Shown in pieces: positions 43,385 to 52,375 of a DNA stretch of 64,000 nt. The notes under the pieces were generated by a model, which saw nothing but the letters and a program-made list of their open reading frames with translations, searched no databases and was not told where the DNA came from. A program made the position numbers and the translations under genes. Each line of letters begins with the position of its first letter. Position 1 is the stretch's first letter. Origin of the DNA: Gardnerella greenwoodii 00703Dmash (GTDB taxonomy: Bacteria > Actinomycetota > Actinomycetes > Actinomycetales > Bifidobacteriaceae); NCBI RefSeq assembly GCF_000263635.1, contig NZ_ADEV01000009.1, positions 248,001 through 312,000 of the forward strand. Direction: 5' to 3'.

Positions 43385-44806
43385 TTATTTGCGTCTAAAA
43401 ATTCTTGGCAGCAGCGTTACACTTCGTGCAGCAGCGCAGGAAACAATCATCGGAACAATCACAATAAGCGGAACATTCACTAGTTGTGCCACAAGTAAAA
43501 GCGCAAACCATAATGATTTTCGGCTCGCAGCCAATAGACTTGCAGCGCCAAAAATAGCAGACAATACCAATACATTAGGCTGGTTTATAAGAACGCTTCC
43601 AATAGGAAGTTTCATACTTACAGCGCACACAACAAGCCCAATGCAAGCACCCGATGAAATACTAGGCTGCAGCACGCCGCCGGAAGCACCGTAGCGCAAA
43701 ACAAGCAAAGTAGCAAGCATTTTAATCATTGCAAGAAGCAGCAAAAGAATCATAATATTCGAACTAGCTGCCAAATTCGGAAAGCTTGATACAGAAAAAG
43801 CAAGCTGAGCAAGCGACCTACCATTGCCCATAATATGCGGAAAAAGGCAAGCTATAACACCAATAAGTAAGCCGGCTATTGGCATAAAACACAGCATTTT
43901 TACGCCGCGCAAAGCATGAGTGCGACACCAAATAATACAAATGCGAAAAACGCAACCAAATAAGCCACACACCATGCCAACAGCAACAGCTAAAACAAAA
44001 ATTTGCCAAGAAATCGTGCAAGAAAATTGCGAAATATTGTAGTATTTGGAATGATGCAGTAAAAATTCTGCAACAAACGTTGCAACATAATTCATAACAA
44101 GAGCAAAAGGCAAGCAATACATGCGCTCCGATTGCGCAATATTTTTAACTACATTAACCGCTACAGGACCATTTTCGCGATTTAGCCACGCATAAAAACC
44201 AAGACCTTGAGTTTTACTAAGCAAACCTAGTGCAAGCACAGTACCAGCTAAAGGCGCGTGATACACTGCCGCCAAGCCAGCGCCCGCAGCAGAAGCAATA
44301 AGTACGCGCTGAGTTTTAGCGGACACATGAAAAATACTGCTGTAACGCTGAGCAATCATTGCAGCCAATTCTCGCGGAGCTACTTCCCTGCCGATTGAAA
44401 TTCCAGAACCAACAATGCCGATTTGCAGCAAAACGTGTGCAATAGTAGAAAAAATTGGCATAATACTTCCGAAAACAGCTTGCGGAATTGTAACAATACG
44501 AGGAGGATTTTCTCTTTTGCGCAAAAAATACCAAGCCAGTGAAGCAATAGTCATTGAAATGGTTGTAGATAGCACGTAGCGATACCAAGGAAGCGCCGAA
44601 AATACAGTGTTTTCAGCAGATTCAATTGAGCCAAAAGCAAGGTATTGTACTGCGTAAAGAATAAGCGTAAGAACTGTTGCGCCTAAGCCTGCAAGAATGC
44701 CGAGAATAATAGAAGCTGCAGCAAATCGCGCTACTCGAATTGCGAGATTAAGTAAACCGCCAAATCTGCAACCAGATTCAGACTTAGTTTCAGCGCTACT
44801 ATCCAT
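43385..44806 (-). CDS. ClC family chloride channel/transporter
   Basis: A 473-aa ClC-type protein from ATG 44806 (MDSSAETKSE), after GAGAAG. About ten or more helices. The three selectivity-filter regions are recognisable but divergent: GSGISIGREVAPRE (usual GREGP, here GREVAP, with the gating Glu retained) near residue 135, LAAVYHAPLAGTVLAL near 180, and GASGGVLQPSISSGACIG (usual GxFxP) near 378. No C-terminal CBS domains. Whether it is a channel or a proton-coupled exchanger cannot be told. It lies downstream of trigger factor on the same strand but behind a terminator. Confidence 0.87.
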   Translation of the reverse strand: MDSSAETKSESGCRFGGLLNLAIRVARFAAASIILGILAGLGATVLTLILYAVQYLAFGSIESAENTVFSALPWYRYVLSTTISMTIASLAWYFLRKRENPPRIVTIPQAVFGSIMPIFSTIAHVLLQIGIVGSGISIGREVAPRELAAMIAQRYSSIFHVSAKTQRVLIASAAGAGLAAVYHAPLAGTVLALGLLSKTQGLGFYAWLNRENGPVAVNVVKNIAQSERMYCLPFALVMNYVATFVAEFLLHHSKYYNISQFSCTISWQIFVLAVAVGMVCGLFGCVFRICIIWCRTHALRGVKMLCFMPIAGLLIGVIACLFPHIMGNGRSLAQLAFSVSSFPNLAASSNIMILLLLLAMIKMLATLLVLRYGASGGVLQPSISSGACIGLVVCAVSMKLPIGSVLINQPNVLVLSAIFGAASLLAASRKSLWFALLLVAQLVNVPLIVIVPMIVSCAAARSVTLLPRIFRRK

Positions 44807-44873
44807 AACTTCTCGCAATTCTTACGTAAATTAGCCCTTTGATTAGTTAGTTAAGCTATAAATAAGACCCTAT

Positions 44874-44915
44874 AAGTAAGACCCGGCGGAAGAATAATTC
44901 CGCCAGGTCTTACTT
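44874..44915 (-). terminator. Terminator after trigger factor
   Basis: An 18-bp stem with one mismatch (AAGTAAGACC.GGCGGAA / TTCCGCC.GGTCTTACTT) and a 6-nt loop. It lies 37 bp after the tig stop and ends tig transcription before the ClC gene. The T-run after it on the minus strand is weak. Confidence 0.75.
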
Positions 44916-44951
44916 AAAGCCGTTACAAAGTAACGTAGAACTTAGTTACTT

Positions 44952-46301
44952 CTACTTGGAAAGCTCGTCAGCAACAGCAGCAGCCTTAGTTGCAGCTTCT
45001 ACGCTTTCGCTTTCTTCATCTTCCTCAGACAAGAATGCGCTCAAATCAAGAGCCTCGCCTTCAGAAACAAACTTTACAGCGCGCATACCAGCAAGCAAGC
45101 CCTTAGAACGAGCAACTTCCTGAATAGCGGAACCAAGCTGACCGTTGTTCACGATTGCATTGATGAACTGGTTTGGATCCATGCCGTACTGCTGAGCAAC
45201 AGAAATCAAGAAGTTAGTGACATCTGCCTGAGAAACGGATACATCCATCTGCTCAGCCAAAGCATCGAGAACCATCTGGTCGCGAATTTCCTTTTCTGCA
45301 GCCTTCTGAGCTTCATCCTTCTGCTTCTTAGTAGCCTTTTCAGGATCTGGGGTCATGCCCTTCAAATGCTCAGCAACAGCCTTGTCCAAAACACCCTTTG
45401 GCACAGGAATTTCAACTTCTTCCTGAAGCTTAACAAGGAATGCGTCACGAGCATTGGTGGCCTGACGACCTTCAGCAGCCTGCTCGCAAGACTTGCGAAT
45501 TTCTTCCTTCAATTCCTTCAAAGTGTCAAACTCGGAAGCTTCCTGAGCGAAGTCATCATCAAGCTTTGGCAATTCCTGAGTCTTTACGGAATTAACCTTA
45601 ACCTTAATCTGAGCATTCTCGCCCTTATGCTTACCGGACTCAAGCTTGCCTTCAAAAGTGGTTTCTTCGCCGGCAGAAAGGCTATCCAAAGCCTCATCCA
45701 AGCCGTCAAGCAAAACGCCGGAACCGATTTCGTAGCTGACGCCTTCCTGAGCGTCAACAACTTCATCGTTAATGCGAGCTTCCAAATCAATATTGGTGTA
45801 ATCACCCTTAGTAGCTGGACGATCAACGCCAACCAAAGTTGCGAAACGCTGACGAAGAGCTTCCAAACGAGCCTTAACATCCTTGTCGGAAACCTTTGGC
45901 TTCTCAACTTCAATCTCAACGCCCTTGAACTTGTTCAGCTTGAACTCTGGACGACGCTCAACGGTTGCAACAAACTTAAGAGTTGCATCAGCTTCAGTAG
46001 ACGTTGGAACTTCCTGAACGTCGAACTCTGGCTGATCCATTGGGTGAATCTTCTTTTCTTCCAAAGCATTGGAATAAAGCTCTGGTACAGCGGAATTAAC
46101 GGCTTCACCAGCAACGGCTGCAAAACCGACACGCTGATCTACAATCTTGCCTGGCACATGACCCTTACGGAAACCTGGCACGTTAATTTGCTTAGCAATC
46201 TCCTTACGAGCCTCATCCAAGAATGGCTTGAAGTCTTCGAGATCTGCGGTGATAGTGAGCTTAACCTTAGTTGGCTCAAGATTCCTGACGCTGATTTTCA
46301 C
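44952..46301 (-). CDS. tig: Trigger factor (ribosome-bound chaperone)
   Basis: Peptidyl-prolyl isomerase/chaperone at the ribosome exit tunnel. GTG at 46301 follows GGAGCGCAAGC, giving 449 aa beginning VKISVRNLEPTKVKLTI. The ribosome-binding loop is seen as NVPGFRKGHVPGKIV (about residues 40-54). The FKBP-type domain (about 160-245) includes GDYTNIDLEARIND, and the alpha-helical C-terminal arms follow. The last 40 residues are an acidic Glu/Ser/Ala tail. It lies 51 bp after RNase D on the same strand. Confidence 0.96.
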   Translation of the reverse strand: MKISVRNLEPTKVKLTITADLEDFKPFLDEARKEIAKQINVPGFRKGHVPGKIVDQRVGFAAVAGEAVNSAVPELYSNALEEKKIHPMDQPEFDVQEVPTSTEADATLKFVATVERRPEFKLNKFKGVEIEVEKPKVSDKDVKARLEALRQRFATLVGVDRPATKGDYTNIDLEARINDEVVDAQEGVSYEIGSGVLLDGLDEALDSLSAGEETTFEGKLESGKHKGENAQIKVKVNSVKTQELPKLDDDFAQEASEFDTLKELKEEIRKSCEQAAEGRQATNARDAFLVKLQEEVEIPVPKGVLDKAVAEHLKGMTPDPEKATKKQKDEAQKAAEKEIRDQMVLDALAEQMDVSVSQADVTNFLISVAQQYGMDPNQFINAIVNNGQLGSAIQEVARSKGLLAGMRAVKFVSEGEALDLSAFLSEEDEESESVEAATKAAAVADELSK

Positions 46302-46352
46302 GCTTGCGCTCCTGAAATTACGTTTTCTACCTTCTGCCGTATGGCACAACCG

Positions 46353-47690
46353 TTACATGATAGCGCGAGTTACGGACTCAGCAATAAGTGCAACTTGCCA
46401 CGGCCTAGCGCCCTGTTCCAAAAAGAAGGAATAAACGTCAACATCCGTAATATTTTCGCACCAGCATAAGTTACGAATAATTTGCGGTTTAATAATGACT
46501 TCTACTGGAGTATGCGTGTCTTCCGAAATACTTGTAAGAACTGCGCGAATTCGTTGCAAACGCTCATATCTAGCAGGATGATGCTCTTTCCAATAGCGCA
46601 TTGAGCGAGGAGCAGATTGCGAGTCTTGAGACTGCTGCAAACTTTTAGAATCTTTAAAATCGTTAGAATTATTATGCTCAATCTCCGAAAAATCATCCAT
46701 AGCTGTTTCGCCGGATTTTGCACGATTAAGCGCGTTTTCAATAATATTCTTCCAAAGAGATGGCTTAATTTTGCGCTGAATTGGCGCGTAACGTTCAAAC
46801 ATTTTGTCTTGTTCGCTGCCTGTGTGAATGCGCACACGCTCGTTTAGCGAACGAATAGAACGAAAATCGCGAGCATTACGCGGCTTACGCTTTCCAGCTT
46901 CAATAATTGCTGCGTCAGAAAGCAAAAGCGTAGGCGCAATATCGTATTTTTGAGCTAAAGCGTCACGCTCTTGCCACAAGTCTTTTGCAATTATTAAGCC
47001 AACACGATCGTGCATAAGAACATTTATATGCGAAATTTTAAGCCACGGACGCGGATGAGGCGCTTTCTTTTGCGCACCCTTTATAAGCAAGTGCTTAAAT
47101 TCTTCTTTAGCCCAGTCAAATTTTCCCTGCTTTTTAAGCTCACCGCGCATAACTTCTTCTAGTTCGATTAGCAACTCAACGTCTAAAGCCGCGTAATTTC
47201 GCCAATCTCGAGGAAGAGGACGATAAGACCAGTCCGCTGCAGAATGTTCTTTTGCGAGCGTCAAACCCAAATAATATTCAGTTACAGAACTTAAGCCGAA
47301 GCGCTTTCTGCCAAGTAATTTAGCCGCGATTTCAGTATCAAATAAGTCACGCGGGCGCAAACCAATGTCGAAAAATCCTGGCAAATCTTGCATAGAGTCG
47401 TGAATAATCCAAGGCGAATCCCCTATTGCCTCGTTAAACTCATGCCAATCAACACCGAGATTTTTAAGAGCCACAGGATCAAGCAATCCAATTCCTGCAC
47501 CCTTGCGTTTAAATTGAATCAACCAATCTTCATGATTGTAGCGAAAACCGGAAGCTCGCTCAGCGTCCGCAGCCAAAGGCCCAGAGCCTGCTGCCAACAA
47601 ACTGCAATACTCTTTATATGATTCAAGCGTATCAATGACTTCTGGAACACCTTCTCGCGGCTCTTTTAAAAGCTTTGGTTCCTCGTTCAA
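46353..47690 (-). CDS. rnd: Ribonuclease D family 3'-5' exonuclease with HRDC domain
   Basis: A 445-aa RNase D-like protein. The DEDD exonuclease domain is complete: LAADAERASGFRYNHEDWLIQF (D, E), WIIHDSMQDLPGF, LFDTEIAAKLLGRKRFGL, and NYAALDVELLIELEEVM (the Y/D of motif III). An HRDC domain (about 215-300, RDALAQKYDIAPTLLLSDAAIIE) follows. The last 120 residues hold a Ser/Asn/Gln-rich linker and a helical end. It acts on structured RNA 3' ends such as tRNA precursors. It precedes tig by 51 bp, probably in one unit. Confidence 0.92.
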   Translation of the reverse strand: MNEEPKLLKEPREGVPEVIDTLESYKEYCSLLAAGSGPLAADAERASGFRYNHEDWLIQFKRKGAGIGLLDPVALKNLGVDWHEFNEAIGDSPWIIHDSMQDLPGFFDIGLRPRDLFDTEIAAKLLGRKRFGLSSVTEYYLGLTLAKEHSAADWSYRPLPRDWRNYAALDVELLIELEEVMRGELKKQGKFDWAKEEFKHLLIKGAQKKAPHPRPWLKISHINVLMHDRVGLIIAKDLWQERDALAQKYDIAPTLLLSDAAIIEAGKRKPRNARDFRSIRSLNERVRIHTGSEQDKMFERYAPIQRKIKPSLWKNIIENALNRAKSGETAMDDFSEIEHNNSNDFKDSKSLQQSQDSQSAPRSMRYWKEHHPARYERLQRIRAVLTSISEDTHTPVEVIIKPQIIRNLCWCENITDVDVYSFFLEQGARPWQVALIAESVTRAIM

Positions 47691-47796
47691 GAAAGCCTCC
47701 TGATTGTACGCTTAGCAAACACATGCACTTAAAACTATACGCAATATTACACACATAGTTTGCACATTGCTACAGCGAGTAACGCAACCGGATATT

Positions 47797-48702
47797 CTAA
47801 TTACGAGGTTTACGCAACAATAGTATTCCTCGCGTAATAGCAAAACCTAATACGCTTATAACTAAGGTTGGAAGCATTGCACTAAGGAAATATGAAGCAT
47901 CCAAATAGAAGAATCTTAACGATATTGAGCCAAGACTAAAGCACACGTTCTCAGCTAAATTCTTAGAACCGCATGGTAAACCAAGAAGATGCAAAGGCAC
48001 TGCAAAACACACTAAAAGCGCGTCATAAATAATACCTACAAGCACAACAATCCATCCGCCTTTGCCAGCCATTCCAGCACACACGGACACTCCGGCCATA
48101 AGCAAGAATGGGAATATCATAAGCGAAATCATAATGCCAATGCCTTCGCTCAATAGCACGAGTACTGTAGAAGCAATATAACCAATAACTAAAGTAAACC
48201 AGCAACCAGCAAGAATATTATGCTTAGAAATCCAACTATCTTCTTTCATAAAATCTGTTTTACGCAAACAATACTCTTTAACAGCATCCAACACGTAATA
48301 TCCAAAAGCGTAACCAACCAAGGTACCAATAATTCCGCCAAAAGCAATAATTAGAAGCGCAAGTATTAACAAGCCGAAAGAAAGCTTACTGCCTGCATAA
48401 GGATAAGAAGCAAGAAAAATGTCGAAAAGTATGCCACATAACACGCTTAATATCGATGTGATTATCGGCAACGTTAAGCTTCTGGAACGCATCATAGCAA
48501 ATAAGGATTGAATAACAAAAAATATTACAACCAGTAAAACTGCTGGACCACACGCAACTGAAACACTTAAATGACTACTATGCACTAATGCGTAAGGAGC
48601 GGAAGCAAGAACAGTCACATAAAAAATAAGCGAAACAATCACAGCAACCAAAGCCACAGTATGCGTGCGATTCCAAGTACAATATTCCTTCAACTTCTTC
48701 AT
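47797..48702 (-). CDS. Hypothetical multi-spanning membrane protein
   Basis: A 301-aa protein with about seven hydrophobic helices distributed over the whole length (about 17-37, 48-70, 82-100, 110-135, 165-190, 195-215, 220-245, 275-295). It has a short basic N-terminus and a basic C-terminus (LRKPRN). ATG at 48702 follows AAAGGAGCTTATC. I do not recognise a family, a substrate motif or conserved charged residues in the helices. It stands alone between rnd and pflA, with about 100-150 bp of AT-rich sequence on each side. Confidence 0.75.
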   Translation of the reverse strand: MKKLKEYCTWNRTHTVALVAVIVSLIFYVTVLASAPYALVHSSHLSVSVACGPAVLLVVIFFVIQSLFAMMRSRSLTLPIITSILSVLCGILFDIFLASYPYAGSKLSFGLLILALLIIAFGGIIGTLVGYAFGYYVLDAVKEYCLRKTDFMKEDSWISKHNILAGCWFTLVIGYIASTVLVLLSEGIGIMISLMIFPFLLMAGVSVCAGMAGKGGWIVVLVGIIYDALLVCFAVPLHLLGLPCGSKNLAENVCFSLGSISLRFFYLDASYFLSAMLPTLVISVLGFAITRGILLLRKPRN

Positions 48703-48859
48703 GATAAGCTCCTTTGCCTATGCAATATTGAATATTGATGAGATTCTATCATAAACAAAAAAAATGTAAATATAGAAAAATACGCTCTTAACAGAATTAT
48801 TACAACTTACAGAGCGATATTATTTAAGCACTTCGGCAATTCAATGCGCATATTTAGAT

Positions 48860-49756
48860 TTAGTACACTACAAAACCGTGGTCTTTGAACTGGTTTACAA
48901 CTCGCTCTTTAAGTGCTCTAGAAGGCCCTTTTTGATTCTCAAGAGGGTACGGAATCCTAAGCTCATGCCACTTTGGGCGGCCTAGCTGATGGAAGCCAAG
49001 CACGTCAATATGCTCAACAGCGTCCCCAAACGAATCGCAAATTTCGGCAACTTTTTCAACGTTTTCTTCGCTGTCGGTCAAACCTGGAACTAGCACAAAA
49101 CGCACCCAAATCTTCTTACCAGCCTTCGCCAAGCGCTGACCAAAGTCAATAGTGGGCTGAAGCAAGCCGCCGGTAACTTTTTTATACGTTTCTTCAGTTC
49201 CGGATTTAACGTCAAGAAGGCAAAGATCAATGTCTTCAATCATTTCGTCTGTGTAATTGCGATTCAAAAAGCCGGAAGTATCCAAGCAAGTGTGAACGCC
49301 CATTTCTTTTGCAGCACGAAAGACTCTAGATACAAAAGCTGGTTGCATCATGGATTCGCCGCCAGAAAAAGTAATTCCTCCGCCGGTTGCTTTAAAAAGA
49401 CTCTGATAACGGTCGACTTTTTTAATCATCGCATCTAAGTAGACTGGCTTGCCGTCGCGCATTTTCCAAGTATCAGGATTTTGGCAATACTGGCAGCGAA
49501 GCGGGCAGCCGCTCATAAACACTGTCATACGAGTTCCAGGACCGTCAACAGAAGTGTTAATATCCCAGGAATGTACGAACCCAATATCGCCTGTTTTAAG
49601 AGCTACTAAGCGATCTTTTCTGTCTAATCCAATTGGCGACTCAAAGCCTGAAAGTCCACCCATTAAAGTTTGGCGAGCATACTCTTTTGACTCTTTGAGC
49701 ATATGCTGAGTAGTAGTGCGAAACGCTGTATTTTCAACCACTTTTCTGCCCTCCAA
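48860..49756 (-). CDS. pflA: Pyruvate formate-lyase activating enzyme
   Basis: Radical SAM enzyme that installs the glycyl radical on PflB under anaerobic conditions. The 298-aa protein has the cluster motif C-x3-C-x2-C in MSGCPLRCQYCQNPDTW (about residues 83-99), GGGITFSGGESMMQP (SAM GGE motif) and LLDVKS. N-terminal to the core are about 45 extra residues. It follows pflB by 126 bp, with a strong hairpin between them that may reduce its expression relative to PflB. Confidence 0.96.
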   Translation of the reverse strand: MEGRKVVENTAFRTTTQHMLKESKEYARQTLMGGLSGFESPIGLDRKDRLVALKTGDIGFVHSWDINTSVDGPGTRMTVFMSGCPLRCQYCQNPDTWKMRDGKPVYLDAMIKKVDRYQSLFKATGGGITFSGGESMMQPAFVSRVFRAAKEMGVHTCLDTSGFLNRNYTDEMIEDIDLCLLDVKSGTEETYKKVTGGLLQPTIDFGQRLAKAGKKIWVRFVLVPGLTDSEENVEKVAEICDSFGDAVEHIDVLGFHQLGRPKWHELRIPYPLENQKGPSRALKERVVNQFKDHGFVVY

Positions 49757-49835
49757 ACTTATTTAGCTGTGTGTAACTGTTGAATGTAACTATTGCAACA
49801 GTAACTTGCGTCTAACCGTTGTGCAAATAAGTAAA

Positions 49836-49863
49836 CCGGGAGCGAAGCTAAGCTCGCTCCCGG
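49836..49863 (-). terminator. Hairpin between pflB and pflA
   Basis: Ten-base perfect GC-rich arms CCGGGAGCGA / TCGCTCCCGG around an 8-nt loop. On the minus strand GTTTACTTATTTG follows. The T-run is interrupted, so it may be a partial terminator letting some pflB transcripts reach pflA. Confidence 0.75.
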
Positions 49864-49882
49864 CGCTCATAGATTAGATGAG

Positions 49883-52258
49883 TCAGTCAGAGACTGATCC
49901 TTGGTGGAACGTACGAGAAATAACGTCGAGCTGCTGTTCCTTAGTGAGCTTCACGAAGTTCACCGCGTAGCCAGAAACTCGCACCGTCAAATGCGGGTAC
50001 TTTTCTGGATGTTCAACTGCATCCTCGAGCTGTTCCTTGCGCAACACGTTAATGTTCGCGTGATACAGTCCGTGACCGTTGCCAGCATCCAGAATGCCGA
50101 CCAAATTATCAATCCTCTCACTTTCATCTCGACCTAAACCATCAGGAGTAATGGTGTTGGTCAGTGAGATGCCATCGAGGGCATCGTCATAATCAATCTT
50201 ACCAACAGAAAACATAGATGGAAGCATTCCGTGAGAATCCATTCCATTTTCTGGGTTTGCGCCTGGTGCGTACGGCGTGCCTTTTTTGTGTCCAGACGGG
50301 AAAGAACCGGTGTTTTTGCCGTATTCAACGTTAGAAGTAATTGTCAAAATTGATTGTGTCGGCACGGCGTTTCTATACACAGGCAAACGCTTTACCTGAC
50401 CCATAACTGTGCTTACAACCCACTTTGCCAAGTCGTCTGCGCGATCGTCGTCGTTACCGTAGATTGGGAATTCACCAACAGTCTTGTAACCTACGACCAA
50501 ATCGTCGTCGCCGCCTTCGATGTACTCGTACTCGTGGCCTTCAGTATTCTTAGCATCCTTGTTGTAGATTGGGTAAACCTTTGCATACTTCAAGGCAGCC
50601 AAAGAATCCGCTGCAATAGACAAGCCAGACATACCGCAGCCAAGCGTACGGTAGACTTCCCTATCGTGCAAAGCCATTTCAATGGACTCGTAAGCGTACT
50701 TATCGTGCATGTAGTGGATTATGTTCAAAGCCTCAATATAAGTCTCGGAAAGCCATTCCAAAGCCTTCTCGTAGTTGGCCTTGACTTTCTCGTAATCGAG
50801 AGTGCCGTCGGCTTCTGGGCGAACTGGTTCAATAACGCCCTTGTCAATAACCTGCATGCCGGTCATTTCATCGCGACCACCGTTAATAGCGTAAAGCAAA
50901 GCTTTAGCGGAGTTCACGCGTGCAGCGAAGAACTGCATCTGCTTACCAACGCGCATTGGCGAAACGCAGCAAGCAATAGCAGCATCGTCACCCCAGTGCT
51001 CACGAATGTCTTTATCTGACTCGTACTGGATTGCAGAAGTGTCAATAGAGATTCGTGCGCAGAAACGCTTGTAGGCTTCTGGAAGCTTTGGATCCCAGAA
51101 AATAGTGATGTTTGGTTCTGGCCCTGGCCCAAGATGCTCAAGAGTCAAAGTATTGAGCAGACGGAAGGAAGTCTTGGTTACGAAAGTGCGACCATCCTCG
51201 CTAAAGCCTGCATCGGACCAAGTTGCCCAGTAAGGATCTCCAGAGAAGATTGCGTCGTAATCCTTAGTACGCAAGAAGCGCACAATACGAAGCTTCATAA
51301 CAAGAGCATCAATAATTTCCTGAGCATCAGTTTCGTTAATTAAACCGGCCTTCAAATCGCGCTCAAAGTAGCAATCGAAGAATGCGGAAACGCGGCCGAA
51401 GCTCATTGCAGCGCCATCCTGGCTCTTAACAGAAGCAAGATAGCCCATGTAAGTCCACTGAACAGCTTCCTTAGCGGTTTGAGCTGGACGAGTCAAATCC
51501 AAACCGTACTCGTTACCCAAGTTAATAAGCTGTTTCAAAGCCTTAATCTGCTCGTCATGCTCTTCGCGGAAACGAATCCAATGCTCAATTTCAGTCTCGG
51601 TAAAATCGTTGCGGTATGGAATCGAATCCTTATCACGCTTCTTGAACTCAATAAGCATGTTCACGCCGTACAAAGCCACGCGACGATAATCGCCAATAAT
51701 ACGACCACGGCCGTAAGCATCTGGCAAACCGGTTAAAATCTTGTTGTGGCGAGCAATCTTAATATTCTTGGTGTAAACACCAAATACGCCATCGTTATGC
51801 GTCTTGCGGTAAACGGTAAAGATCTTCTTAATTTGAGGATCTACTTCCTTACCAGCTTCCTTAATAGCCTGCTCAACCATTCGCCAACCGCCGTTTGGCA
51901 TCATAGCGCGCTTGCAAGGCTCATCAGTTTGAAGACCTACGATTACGTTATCTACTTCTGGGCTTTCAATGTAGCCTGCTGGCATGGCGTCAATTCCTGC
52001 AGGAATATGAGTTTCAACATCGTATACGCGACGCTCACGCTCAACAGCCAAGTAATTGTCATCAAGATACTTCCACATGTGCTTCGTTTTTTCTGTGGCA
52101 TTAGCCAAGAAGCTTTCGTCGCCTTCATACGGCGTATAGTTCTTCAAAATGAAGTCACGAACGTCAATATCTTTCTGCCAGTTGCCACTTTCAAAACCGT
52201 CCCAAGCTTTGGTGCGAAGATCCTCTTCATTGAGAACGGAAGCATCAACCGATGTCAT
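49883..52258 (-). CDS. pflB: Formate C-acetyltransferase (pyruvate formate-lyase)
   Basis: Glycyl-radical enzyme that splits pyruvate with CoA into acetyl-CoA and formate, central in fermentation. Start at ATG 52258 after AAAGGAGCTT, 791 aa. The adjacent catalytic cysteines are in [14 protein letters not shown] (about residues 415-425). The radical glycine is in [14 protein letters not shown] near the C-terminus. Upstream, at about 100 bp from the start, lies an AGTGA-N6-TCACA palindrome. Followed by pflA. The enzyme is oxygen-sensitive, which fits an anaerobic lifestyle. Confidence 0.97.
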   Translation of the reverse strand: MTSVDASVLNEEDLRTKAWDGFESGNWQKDIDVRDFILKNYTPYEGDESFLANATEKTKHMWKYLDDNYLAVERERRVYDVETHIPAGIDAMPAGYIESPEVDNVIVGLQTDEPCKRAMMPNGGWRMVEQAIKEAGKEVDPQIKKIFTVYRKTHNDGVFGVYTKNIKIARHNKILTGLPDAYGRGRIIGDYRRVALYGVNMLIEFKKRDKDSIPYRNDFTETEIEHWIRFREEHDEQIKALKQLINLGNEYGLDLTRPAQTAKEAVQWTYMGYLASVKSQDGAAMSFGRVSAFFDCYFERDLKAGLINETDAQEIIDALVMKLRIVRFLRTKDYDAIFSGDPYWATWSDAGFSEDGRTFVTKTSFRLLNTLTLEHLGPGPEPNITIFWDPKLPEAYKRFCARISIDTSAIQYESDKDIREHWGDDAAIACCVSPMRVGKQMQFFAARVNSAKALLYAINGGRDEMTGMQVIDKGVIEPVRPEADGTLDYEKVKANYEKALEWLSETYIEALNIIHYMHDKYAYESIEMALHDREVYRTLGCGMSGLSIAADSLAALKYAKVYPIYNKDAKNTEGHEYEYIEGGDDDLVVGYKTVGEFPIYGNDDDRADDLAKWVVSTVMGQVKRLPVYRNAVPTQSILTITSNVEYGKNTGSFPSGHKKGTPYAPGANPENGMDSHGMLPSMFSVGKIDYDDALDGISLTNTITPDGLGRDESERIDNLVGILDAGNGHGLYHANINVLRKEQLEDAVEHPEKYPHLTVRVSGYAVNFVKLTKEQQLDVISRTFHQGSVSD

Positions 52259-52357
52259 TTTTAAGCTCCTTTTGTAATGCAGCGCACCTTCACGCTGTCT
52301 CAATAACAATATTAAGGCATGCGTAGAAAAGTGCGCGAGGAGTTTTGCAAGAAATCT

Positions 52358-52373
52358 AGTGAGATATGTCACA
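52358..52373. promoter_or_regulatory. CRP/FNR-family-type palindrome upstream of pflB
   Basis: AGTGA-GATATG-TCACA matches the TGTGA-N6-TCACA class with one mismatch and carries TA at the centre, as in the actinobacterial GlxR consensus. It lies 100 bp upstream of the pflB start and just past the nadE stop. Function is inferred. Confidence 0.5.
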
Positions 52374-52375
52374 TT

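Noticed and set aside
45366-46469. Long plus-strand frame opposite trigger factor
   Set aside because: It is antisense to the well-supported tig and rnd genes and arises from their codon use; no ribosome-binding site or family resemblance.
51746-52264. Plus-strand frame opposite pflB
   Set aside because: It is a shadow of pflB; the minus-strand gene has full family motifs and a strong ribosome-binding site.
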